Source: a bacterium
GTDB taxonomy: Bacteria; Electryoneota; RPQS01
Length of the DNA stretch: 5,753 nucleotides
Assembly (NCBI GenBank): GCA_018814465.1
Contig: JAHIZR010000231.1
Location: 1-5,753, forward strand
Direction of reading: 5' to 3'
The position numbers and the translations under genes are program-made. This document shows positions 1-5,753 of the stretch, piece by piece (the stretch's first letter is position 1; each line of letters opens with the position of its first letter). The notes under the pieces are model-generated. The model was not told where the DNA came from, did not search any database, and saw nothing but the letters and a program-made list of their open reading frames with translations.

Positions 1-1064
1 AAATTCACAAAAGTTTTGACGAGACCATCGTTCTAACCGATGTGAACTTTCGCGTGGAAGAAGGCGAATTCGTCGTGCTCGTCGGTCCCTCCGGCTGCGG
101 CAAATCCACCATTCTGCGCACCATCGCCGGACTCGAAACTCCCACTTCGGGCGACGTCTTTATCGGTAACCGCCGCGTCAACGATGTCCCTGCTCGCGAC
201 CGCGATATCGCGATGGTCTTCCAAAGCTACGCGCTTTACCCGCACCTGACCGTCTATGACAACATGGCTTTCGGTCTGAAGATGCGCAAGACTCCCAAAC
301 CGGACATCGATGAGCGTGTGCGCGAAGCCGCCGACTTCTTCGGATTGTCGGAACTGCTGCACCGCAAACCGCGCCAACTCTCCGGCGGTCAGCGGCAGCG
401 CGTCGCTCTGGGGCGCGCCGTCGTGCGCAAGCCCAGTGTCTTTCTCTTCGATGAGCCGCTCTCCAACCTCGACGCCAAACTGCGCGCCCATACCCGCACC
501 GAGCTTTCCCGCCTGCATAAACGGCTCGGCACGGCGATGGTCTATGTCACTCATGATCAGGTTGAAGCCATGACCCTCGGCCAGCGCATTGTCGTCCTGA
601 AAGACGGCTTCATTCAGCAGATCGATACGCCCCTGAATGTCTACAAGCGACCCTTGAACAGGTTCGTCGGCGGCTTTATCGGCTCGCCCGCCATGAACTT
701 CGTCAATGCCGCCATTACCGGGAAGGAAATTGCCCACGGTCAGATCAAGTTTACCGCGCCGTCTTTCGTCAAATTAAACTCCAAATCCACGCTCACCGTC
801 GGTCTGCGGCCCGAACAGATTGCCATCGGCGAAACGTCCGGCGACCGCGCGAAATTCAACTTGGTTGTCGATGTCGTGGAACCGGTTGGCAATGAAATGC
901 TTGTTTATGGCCGCATGGATGAAGAAATCCTTGTCATTCGCGCCGAAGCGACCGCCTATATCAAACCGGATGACACGATCCCCGTCTCCTTCGATCCGAA
1001 AACCGCTCATTACTTCGATACTGATTCCGGCGAGTCAATCCGCGATTGGAGTATGTCAGCATGA
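1..1064 (+). CDS. malK: ABC transporter ATP-binding protein, MalK/UgpC type (5' partial)
   Basis: Cytoplasmic ATPase that powers sugar import through a MalFG-type permease pair. The frame is open from base 3, reading IHKSFDETIVLTDVNF before the internal GTG at base 42. By comparison with E. coli MalK only about 8 to 10 N-terminal residues lie outside the window, so GTG-42 is not the true start. Visible motifs in order are Walker A GPSGCGKST (bases 84-110), Q-loop QSYALYPHL (from 222), signature LSGGQRQRV (378-404), Walker B VFLFDEP (438-458), D-loop SNLDA (462-476) and H-loop VTHDQ (His at 552-554). The segment FVGGFIGSPAMNF, just after the ATPase core, and the following TOBE/OB region with GLRPEQI are typical of the MalK/UgpC/MsmK subfamily, and the length of about 360 residues fits. 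All catalytic motifs are intact. The stop overlaps the start of the next gene by 4 bases. The maltodextrin substrate is inferred from the neighbours, because such ATPases can serve several sugar transporters. Confidence 0.96.
   Translation, partial: IHKSFDETIVLTDVNFRVEEGEFVVLVGPSGCGKSTILRTIAGLETPTSGDVFIGNRRVNDVPARDRDIAMVFQSYALYPHLTVYDNMAFGLKMRKTPKPDIDERVREAADFFGLSELLHRKPRQLSGGQRQRVALGRAVVRKPSVFLFDEPLSNLDAKLRAHTRTELSRLHKRLGTAMVYVTHDQVEAMTLGQRIVVLKDGFIQQIDTPLNVYKRPLNRFVGGFIGSPAMNFVNAAITGKEIAHGQIKFTAPSFVKLNSKSTLTVGLRPEQIAIGETSGDRAKFNLVVDVVEPVGNEMLVYGRMDEEILVIRAEATAYIKPDDTIPVSFDPKTAHYFDTDSGESIRDWSMSA
1046..1051 (+). promoter_or_regulatory. Ribosome binding site that fixes the GH57 start
   Basis: TTGGAG contains a GGAG core at 1048-1051, 9 bases before ATG at 1061. 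It lies inside the 3' end of the ATPase gene. It favours ATG-1061 over the in-frame TTG at 1046, which would add five residues (MEYVS) before an otherwise clean signal peptide. Confidence 0.7.
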
Positions 1065-3226
1065 TAAAGAAAGCCTTATTCCTTGTCGCATTATTATGCG
1101 CTGTTTCCGCCTTCAGCGGCGATCTCTATCTGAATATCATCTGGCACCAGCACCAGCCGCTCTATGTCAATCCCGAGACCGACCAGCTCTCCGGTCCCTG
1201 GGTGCGCACCCACGCCACCAAAGACTACTACGATATGGCCGCCATGCACAAAGACTTCCCCGAAGTGCACGCGACCATCAATCTAACATCATCCTTGCTC
1301 TATCAGCTTGAAGCCTACTACCTGAAGCGACTTGCCCCTGACAATCTATCTGAATACATACCCGGCCATACTGATCCATGGATTGATCTTGCTTTGAACC
1401 CCGCTGCGCAGTTCACTCCGGAGGATATTGATCTCCTTGTCAATAATCCTTGGAATGCGCTGGCTATGTCGCAGGTTCAGATGAACCGCTTCCCGGAATA
1501 CGCCGCCCTGCGCGACAAACCGCGTGATGAGTTGACTGATGAAGATTATGCGGCGATTCTCTGCTGGTTCTATCTTGCCAATTTCGATCCGGACTTCCTG
1601 CGCGGGACATCTGATCTGAATGTTGATTTGACCGATCTGCTGCGCGAAGAGAACGGATTATTCTATTTGAAGAAACCGCTGACCAGAGAAACCGCGGTCG
1701 AGTTGGTGCAGAAATCCGTGGAAGTGATGCGCAATGTCATCCCCGTTCATCGCCAACTCATGGAAAGCGGCAAACTCGAACTCATCACGACACCCTTCTA
1801 TCATCCGATTCTGCCGCTCCTGATCGATTCCGATATCGCGAAGGTCTGCCAGCCCAACGATGAATTGCCGCCACGCTTCGCCTATCCTGCTGACGCGAAC
1901 GCTCAGGTCGTGAAGGGGATTGACTACTATCAACAGACATTCGGTTCGATGCCAAACGGAATGTGGCCAGCCGAAGGTTCCATCTCCGAAGACGCCGCCG
2001 CGATCTTCGCCGCAAACAACATTCAGTGGATCTGCGGAGACATGCACGTACTTGAACGTTCGCTCCCCAGTGGACTAGATATTGCCGAACCGTACCGTTT
2101 ATCGACTCCCGACGGCGATATCATGATCGTCTTCCGCGAAACCTATCTCTCCGATCACATCGGTTTTACCTACCAGAACATGCAGCCGCAAGAAGCCGCC
2201 GATCATTTTCTTGGCGAAGTACTCCATTATAAACCCGCCGCCGATGAACCGGATCGCTTGCTGACCGTCATCCTCGACGGCGAGAACGCGTGGGAGTGGT
2301 ACGAGTACGACATGGACGGCAAGCAGTTCCTGAAAGCGATGTATCAGAACCTGACCGATGCGCGCGCGAGCGGCGATGTAACCTGCGTGACGCCGTCCGA
2401 ATACATAAACGGCAATCCCGATCGCAATATCCCCGCCCATCCCGTTTCCGAAATGACCGCCATTGAAAAACTCTGGCCGGGCTCATGGATCAGTGCGAAC
2501 TATAACACTTGGATTGGTGAGAAGGAAGAGAACAAAGCTTGGGAATACCTGCTGAAAGCCAGACAGGATCTCGAGTCGACCGGATTCCCCCAGCCCGATC
2601 CGCGCAGTACCGAACCTGCGAATGAGCCAGACAAGTCCATCTGGCAAGCCTACGAATCCATCTATGCCGCTGAAGGCTCTGACTGGTTTTGGTGGTACGG
2701 TGCCGATCAAACCGCCGGAACAGGAGACCGCCCCTTCGAGGAGGCTTTCTTTCAGCATCTGCGTGCGGTCTACCGTCATGCCAACGACGCCGGAGCAAAT
2801 CTTACAGTTCCCGAATTTGCTCCCATCTTAAGCGCGGCGAAAGTAGGGTTGCAGGAAAACACGGGCGGCGCGATGGCGCGCAGTACTGTTATGCGTACCG
2901 TGCGGTTCACCTGTGACGCCACCGAACAAATCGTTCCGGTCGCCATTTTTATCGCGGGCAACGAGCCGTCCCTCAGTGAATGGAATCCCAATACCGTACG
3001 GCTCTATGACGACGGCACACACGGCGATCAAGCCGATGCGGACGGTATCTGGTCGCTTGAACTCGACTTTCCCGTCGGCAGTGAAATCCAATACAAGTAC
3101 ACCAACTCCGGTGCGCCCGGTGACTGGCAGGACTGCGAGGAATTCCCGCAATCCAACCGTGCCTTCACCGTCGAAGACGGCGAGAGCGTCCAAGTCGAGC
3201 ACAGCGTCTTTGGTATTAGAGATTAA
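1061..3226 (+). CDS. Secreted GH57 amylopullulanase-like glycoside hydrolase with C-terminal CBM20-like domain
   Basis: Predicted retaining alpha-glucan hydrolase acting outside the cytoplasm on starch, pullulan or glycogen-like polymers; 721 residues from ATG-1061. Residues 1-19 (MIKKALFLVALLCAVSAFS) form a Sec signal peptide, cleaved probably after A17 or S19. C13 is not in a proper lipobox. The GH57 conserved regions are present: WHQHQP (28-33) followed by PWVRTHATKDYYDM; FYHPILPLL around H248; GMWPAEGS with likely nucleophile E305; LDGENAWEW with likely acid/base D406; and SWISANYNTWIGE (475-487). SDWFWWYG (540-547) is typical of the roughly 700-residue amylopullulanase-like GH57 group. 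Residues about 612-712 resemble CBM20: W641, K679, W689 and N699 align by eye with the site 1 starch-binding residues of Aspergillus glucoamylase, while the site 1 Glu is Q677. An acidic loop DDGTHGDQADADGIWS (650-665) is inserted. Fold and family are well supported; exact bond specificity (alpha-1,4 versus alpha-1,6) is not. Its start overlaps the ATPase stop, implying co-translation. Confidence 0.94.
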   Translation: MIKKALFLVALLCAVSAFSGDLYLNIIWHQHQPLYVNPETDQLSGPWVRTHATKDYYDMAAMHKDFPEVHATINLTSSLLYQLEAYYLKRLAPDNLSEYIPGHTDPWIDLALNPAAQFTPEDIDLLVNNPWNALAMSQVQMNRFPEYAALRDKPRDELTDEDYAAILCWFYLANFDPDFLRGTSDLNVDLTDLLREENGLFYLKKPLTRETAVELVQKSVEVMRNVIPVHRQLMESGKLELITTPFYHPILPLLIDSDIAKVCQPNDELPPRFAYPADANAQVVKGIDYYQQTFGSMPNGMWPAEGSISEDAAAIFAANNIQWICGDMHVLERSLPSGLDIAEPYRLSTPDGDIMIVFRETYLSDHIGFTYQNMQPQEAADHFLGEVLHYKPAADEPDRLLTVILDGENAWEWYEYDMDGKQFLKAMYQNLTDARASGDVTCVTPSEYINGNPDRNIPAHPVSEMTAIEKLWPGSWISANYNTWIGEKEENKAWEYLLKARQDLESTGFPQPDPRSTEPANEPDKSIWQAYESIYAAEGSDWFWWYGADQTAGTGDRPFEEAFFQHLRAVYRHANDAGANLTVPEFAPILSAAKVGLQENTGGAMARSTVMRTVRFTCDATEQIVPVAIFIAGNEPSLSEWNPNTVRLYDDGTHGDQADADGIWSLELDFPVGSEIQYKYTNSGAPGDWQDCEEFPQSNRAFTVEDGESVQVEHSVFGIRD

Positions 3227-3233
3227 ACTCCGT

Positions 3234-3290
3234 ACTGTCATTCCGGAAGACCATCAAGTCTTCGCCGATGGACTATCCGGAATCCCGACA
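3234..3290 (+). repeat. REP-like palindromic repeat, copy 1 (complete hairpin)
   Basis: The element begins with the shared core ACTGTCATTCCGGAA (3234-3248). It can fold as follows: ATTCCGGA (3240-3247) pairs with TCCGGAAT (3276-3283), A3275 bulges, AG (3248-3249) pairs with CT (3273-3274), A3250 and A3272 mismatch, and CCATC (3251-3255) pairs with GATGG (3267-3271). The loop is 3256-3266 and contains most of the AGTCTTCG motif also seen in the 3' copy. The ends TGTC (3236-3239) and GACA (3287-3290) are also complementary, with CCC bulged. It starts 7 bases after the GH57 stop codon. No U tract follows, so it is not a standard intrinsic terminator, though it could protect the upstream mRNA 3' end. 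Confidence 0.75.
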
Positions 3291-3354
3291 TAATATTCCT
3301 GCGACCGTATTGATCGCCGAGCCGTGTGTCCCCGCGCGGCCGAAATGAGAGAAC

Positions 3355-3430
3355 ACTGTCATTCTGGACACCGCCGCTGACACCGTTGAACTATTCGATT
3401 ATAGAATGAACTCGGCGGGCGTCCAGAATC
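3355..3430 (+). repeat. REP-like palindromic repeat, diverged copy
   Basis: It begins with ACTGTCATTCTGGA (3355-3368), matching the core with one C-to-T change. ATTCTGGAC (3361-3369) is exactly complementary to GTCCAGAAT (3421-3429). Inside that, CCGCCG (3371-3376) pairs with CGGCGG (3413-3418) across a small internal loop. The apical loop is 36 bases, much larger than in copy 1. The C-to-T difference in the left arm is matched by G-to-A in the right arm, so pairing is kept. Confidence 0.7.
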
Positions 3431-3460
3431 TCAATTTACGTACATGTTTCCGCCGAACAG

Positions 3461-3503
3461 GGTTTAAGCGCCGAACAACGGATTTCTATTCGGTATCTAA
3501 ACC
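3461..3503 (+). repeat. Short imperfect inverted repeat upstream of the malE-like gene
   Basis: GGTTTA (3461-3466) pairs with TAAACC (3498-3503), and nested CCGAA (3471-3475) pairs with TTCGG (3489-3493) across a 4x4 internal loop. An alternative pairing CGGAT (3479-3483) with ATCCG (3506-3510) is possible. It does not share the TGTCATTC core, and stems this short can arise by chance. It could be a leader structure or a binding site, with no direct support for either. Confidence 0.3.
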
Positions 3504-3580
3504 GTATCCGCCGAGGTGTCCGCCCCCGGGCGCCCGGAATAGAACACTATCCAACAAATTCCTCACAGCAAACACAAACT

Positions 3581-4801
3581 GTGAAACATACTCTTTTCAT
3601 ACTATCAACTCTGCTTCTGCTTTCCTGCTCCAAGGACGACGGCATCCTGCGCCTGCAGCTCTGGCATCAGATGCAGCCGGAAGACCGCGCCGTGCTGGAG
3701 CGCGTCGTCAAGGCCTACGACAACGCCCGCGACAGCCTGCAAATCACCGTCATCTACAAGGAAACCGAAGAACTCCGCTCCGCATTCCAATCGGCGGCGT
3801 TGGCCGGACTGGGACCGGATTTGATCTATGGTCCTTCCGATCAAGTCGGCCCGCTTGCAACCATGCAATTCATCAAAGGACTGGATCAGCTTTTCGATCC
3901 GGAACGGCTTGCTGAATTCGATCCGCGCTGTGTCGTTGCCTATCACGATTCCATTTATATGATCGCCGACCGTATCGGCAATCATCTTACTCTGGTCTAC
4001 AACACCGACCTGCTTCCCGAGCCTCCCCAGACTACCGATGATCTGATTCGCATGGGCAAGGAAGCCACGAAAGATTTGAATGGCGATGGTGTCATCGACC
4101 AATGGGCAATCGTTTGGAACTTCACCGAACCCTTCTTCTTTGTCCCGTGGCTGTCCGGCTTCGGCGGCTGGGTCTTCGATGACGAGGGCAATCCTTCTTT
4201 AAACACGGATGCCGTTGTTCACGCTTTCGAATTTGTCAAAGCTTTGCGCGATACCTTCAAGATTATTCCGCCCGACTGCGACTACAACACCGCCGACGTC
4301 ATGTTCAAGGAAGGCCGCGCCGCCATGCTCATCAACGGCCCTTGGTCTTGGAGCGGCTATGAAAACGCCGGGATTCCCATGAAGCTCGCGCGCATTCCGA
4401 TGGTTTCGTCTACCGGACTCTGGCCCGCACCCATGATCGCCCCGCTGGGTTATTCCATCCGCGCCGCGATCCCGGAAAAGAACCTGCAAGCTTCCGTCGC
4501 ACTGCTCAACTATCTGCTTTCCGATTCCGTGCAGCAGCAATTCGTCAAAGCAACCGGCGTCATCCCGGCCAGCCTCGCTCTGCGCGAAGATCCGAATTAT
4601 TTGTCCCGTCCTAATATGGCCGAAAGTCTGTCTCAACTCGATGTCGGCAGACCGATGCCCGTGAATCCCGAACTGCGCGCCGTATGGGATGCCCTGCGGC
4701 CTGCTTATCAATCCGTGCTCGGCGGCAACATGTCCGCCAAAGAAGCGGCGCGATGGGCGCAGCAGCTCGCTGAACAAAAAATCCGGGAGATGAATGAATA
4801 A
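3581..4801 (+). CDS. Sugar ABC transporter substrate-binding lipoprotein, MalE type (SBP family 1)
   Basis: Extracytoplasmic binding protein that delivers a sugar, probably maltodextrin, to the membrane transporter; 406 residues. Residues 1-16 (MKHTLFILSTLLLLSC) are a lipoprotein signal peptide with lipobox LLSC, so C16 is the predicted lipidated N-terminus. The mature chain opens with LRLQLWHQMQPEDRAVLE, a family 1 solute-binding start. It continues with GLGPDLIYGPSDQVGPLA, VYNTDLLPEPPQTTDDLI and GRAAMLINGPWSWS (N252-S258), the last very close to E. coli MalE GETAMTINGPWAWS. A DLNGDGVID loop (165-173) resembles an EF-hand-like calcium loop, as in some family members. Length matches the family. 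The GTG start is chosen because it opens the signal peptide; no Shine-Dalgarno motif precedes it. It overlaps the permease gene by 8 bases. Family is secure; ligand is inferred from context. Confidence 0.94.
   Translation: MKHTLFILSTLLLLSCSKDDGILRLQLWHQMQPEDRAVLERVVKAYDNARDSLQITVIYKETEELRSAFQSAALAGLGPDLIYGPSDQVGPLATMQFIKGLDQLFDPERLAEFDPRCVVAYHDSIYMIADRIGNHLTLVYNTDLLPEPPQTTDDLIRMGKEATKDLNGDGVIDQWAIVWNFTEPFFFVPWLSGFGGWVFDDEGNPSLNTDAVVHAFEFVKALRDTFKIIPPDCDYNTADVMFKEGRAAMLINGPWSWSGYENAGIPMKLARIPMVSSTGLWPAPMIAPLGYSIRAAIPEKNLQASVALLNYLLSDSVQQQFVKATGVIPASLALREDPNYLSRPNMAESLSQLDVGRPMPVNPELRAVWDALRPAYQSVLGGNMSAKEAARWAQQLAEQKIREMNE
4785..4789 (+). promoter_or_regulatory. Ribosome binding site for the permease gene
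   Basis: GGGAG lies 4 bases before ATG-4794, inside the last codons of the binding-protein gene. Spacing is short but acceptable, and together with the 8-base overlap it suggests translational coupling. Confidence 0.55.
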
Positions 4802-5666
4802 GGAACGCAACTTCGCATTGATGATGGTCATCCCGGCCGCTGTCGTTGTCGGACTGGTTGTCGTTTGGCCGTTCATCTACAACCTCATCCTGTCCCTGTC
4901 CAACATGAGTCTGCTCCATATCCATGACTGGAAACTCATCGGCTTCCGGCAGTATGAAAAAGTCTTCGCCGAACCGCAATTCTATTCTGTGCTCTGGAAA
5001 ACGCTGGTATGGACCGTCGTCAATGTTTTCTTCCATGTGACCATCGGCGTTGCCTTGGCGGTTCTGCTTTTCGAGAAAGTTCCCGGCAAAGCGCTCTTCC
5101 GCACTCTGCTGATTCTCCCCTGGGCCATTCCCCCGGTGGTCACCGCTCTGACTTGGCGCGGCATGTTTCACTATGAATACGGCGCGGTCAACCTGATCCT
5201 CAATAAGGTTTTTCATCAGACACCCATTCAATGGCTGAATGATCCCGTCGGGACTTTCGCCGCCTGCATCGTGACCAATGTCTGGCTCGGCTTTCCCTTT
5301 ATGATGGTCGTTGCCCTCGGAGCCTTGCAGAGCATTCCCAAAGAACTCTACGAAGCCGCCATGATCGATGGCGCGAGTTCGTGGCAGAGATTCAAGACTG
5401 TCACCCTGCCCATGCTCGTTCCCGTCTTGCTGCCCGCCGTGATCTTGGGTTTCGTCTGGACCTTCAATAAAGTCGATATCGTCTGGCTGGTCTCTAATGG
5501 AGGAGAACCTGCCGATCAGACTCACATTCTGGTCTCCTATGTTTACAAAGCGGCCTTTAATCTCTATCGCTACGGCTACGCGGCAGCAGCCTCAGTCGTC
5601 ATCTTCGGGATACTGGTCATCTTTACCATGACCTTCATGCGCCGCGCCGGAAAAAGAACGGCTTAG
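4794..5666 (+). CDS. Sugar ABC transporter permease, MalF/UgpA type
   Basis: Inner-membrane subunit forming half of the sugar import channel; 290 residues. Six hydrophobic segments are visible at about 7-34, 69-93, 103-123, 154-178, 205-232 and 262-283, consistent with the binding-protein-dependent transport permease fold. The EAA loop that docks to the ATPase is intact: E187-A188-A189, G193 and the TLP at 204-206, in EAAMIDGASSWQRFKTVTLP. The N-terminal half (VIPAAVVVGLVVVWPFIYNL, then GFRQYEKVF) is typical of the MalF/UgpA/LacF side of the pair rather than MalG. It lacks the extra N-terminal helices and the large periplasmic loop of E. coli MalF, so it is the short form common in other bacteria. 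It follows the binding-protein gene with an 8-base overlap. A MalG-type partner is needed and is not in the window. No promoter of its own is seen. Confidence 0.94.
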   Translation: MNKERNFALMMVIPAAVVVGLVVVWPFIYNLILSLSNMSLLHIHDWKLIGFRQYEKVFAEPQFYSVLWKTLVWTVVNVFFHVTIGVALAVLLFEKVPGKALFRTLLILPWAIPPVVTALTWRGMFHYEYGAVNLILNKVFHQTPIQWLNDPVGTFAACIVTNVWLGFPFMMVVALGALQSIPKELYEAAMIDGASSWQRFKTVTLPMLVPVLLPAVILGFVWTFNKVDIVWLVSNGGEPADQTHILVSYVYKAAFNLYRYGYAAAASVVIFGILVIFTMTFMRRAGKRTA

Positions 5667-5691
5667 CGCTGTTATATGAGTGATAGAATAG

Positions 5692-5734
5692 ACTGTCATT
5701 CCGGAAATCCGCTGTAGTCTTCGGCGCGCCCAAC
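5692..5734 (+). repeat. REP-like repeat, copy downstream of the permease gene
   Basis: ACTGTCATTCCGGAA (5692-5706) is identical to the core at 3234-3248, and AGTCTTCG (5716-5723) recurs at nearly the same offset (24 versus 23 bases from the core start). The rest is unlike copy 1. It contains the palindrome GGCGCGCC (5723-5730) and starts 25 bases after the permease stop. No complete copy-1-style stem is present, but the palindromic TTCCGGAA can pair with the one in the next unit. Confidence 0.7.
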
Positions 5735-5753
5735 ACTGTCATTCCGGAAAATC
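5735..5753 (+). repeat. REP-like repeat, copy truncated by the window edge
   Basis: ACTGTCATTCCGGAA (5735-5749) is a third exact copy of the core, 43 bases after the previous one in the same orientation. The next bases are AATC and the window ends, so any partner arm lies outside. Confidence 0.7.

Larger units (their letters stand above)
3227..3580 (+). other. 354-base intergenic spacer rich in inverted repeats
   Basis: This spacer separates the malK-GH57 pair from the malE-malF pair. It holds the REP-like hairpin at 3236-3290, a diverged relative at 3355-3430, a weaker hairpin at 3461-3503 and a perfect 12-base palindrome CCGGGCGCCCGG at 3526-3537. Bases 3291-3354 show nothing recognisable. 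The last 36 bases before the malE-like start are A/C-rich with only one G. I see no convincing sigma-70 promoter, no Rho-independent terminator with a U tract, and no LacI/MalR-type operator. A promoter for malE-malF may still be here in a form I cannot recognise. Confidence 0.7.

Noticed and set aside
42..44. GTG as the ATPase start codon
   Set aside because: The frame stays open to the window edge and encodes the conserved MalK N-terminus upstream, so the true start is before base 1.
33..737. Minus-strand open frame (234 residues) opposite the ATPase gene
   Set aside because: Fully antisense to intact ABC ATPase motifs, with no family resemblance.
1085..1100. Lipoprotein signal on the GH57 enzyme (C13)
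   Set aside because: The residues before C13 are A-L-L, and Leu at -1 does not fit a lipobox. A signal peptidase I site just after is more likely.
3386..3407. Possible promoter TTGAAC with TATAGAAT
   Set aside because: The spacing between the two boxes is only about 8 bases, too short for sigma-70, and both lie in the loop of the second hairpin.
3406..3915. Plus-strand frame starting in the spacer and overlapping the binding-protein gene
   Set aside because: Its Arg/Pro/Ala-rich translation crosses the inverted repeats and the coding start of the lipoprotein in another frame. No ribosome binding site or known motif.
4611..5525. Long minus-strand open frame (304 residues) opposite the malE-like and malF-like genes
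   Set aside because: It lies antisense to two well-supported genes, has a low-complexity His/Gln/Asp-rich translation and no recognisable domain. It is a by-product of codon bias.
5657..5673. Small hairpin AACGGC/GCTGTT across the permease stop codon as a terminator
   Set aside because: Six pairs including a G-T pair, with no following T run. Too weak to call a terminator.
5692..5753. CRISPR array
   Set aside because: Only two units are adjacent, the gap is about 28 bases containing a motif (AGTCTTCG) shared with the copy in the other spacer, and another copy is a hairpin 2.4 kb away. This is a dispersed repeat, not repeat-spacer architecture.

Overview
The window carries most of a maltodextrin-type sugar utilisation locus, all on the + strand, from a moderately GC-rich bacterium. 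It reads: ABC transporter ATPase (MalK type, 5' end cut by the window), a secreted GH57 amylopullulanase-like enzyme with a C-terminal CBM20-like starch-binding domain, a 354-base spacer full of inverted repeats, a lipoprotein sugar-binding protein (MalE type), a six-helix permease (MalF/UgpA type), and a second repeat tract that runs off the 3' edge.

The genes form a coherent pathway. The GH57 enzyme is predicted to leave the cytoplasm and cut starch or glycogen-like glucan into maltodextrins, with the CBM20-like domain holding it on the polymer. The lipid-anchored binding protein would capture the products. The permease, with a partner not seen here, would import them using energy from the MalK-type ATPase. 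Coupling is tight: the ATPase stop and GH57 start share ATGA, and the binding protein and permease overlap by 8 bases. The second permease (MalG type) expected next is absent from the 87 bases after the permease and may lie beyond the repeats.

The least ordinary parts are non-coding. A repeat whose core is ACTGTCATTCCGGAA occurs once after the GH57 gene and twice after the permease, with a diverged copy (ACTGTCATTCTGGA) in the same spacer. Two copies have a partner arm and can fold into hairpins, and a C-to-T difference in one left arm is matched by G-to-A in its right arm. These look like REP-like intergenic palindromic elements that bracket the malE-malF pair.

The organism cannot be named from this window. 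SecA-type and lipoprotein signal peptides, a GH57 enzyme and mobile-looking intergenic palindromes would fit an uncultivated Gram-negative lineage, but this is only a suggestion. No RNA gene, CRISPR array, insertion sequence or transposase gene was found.
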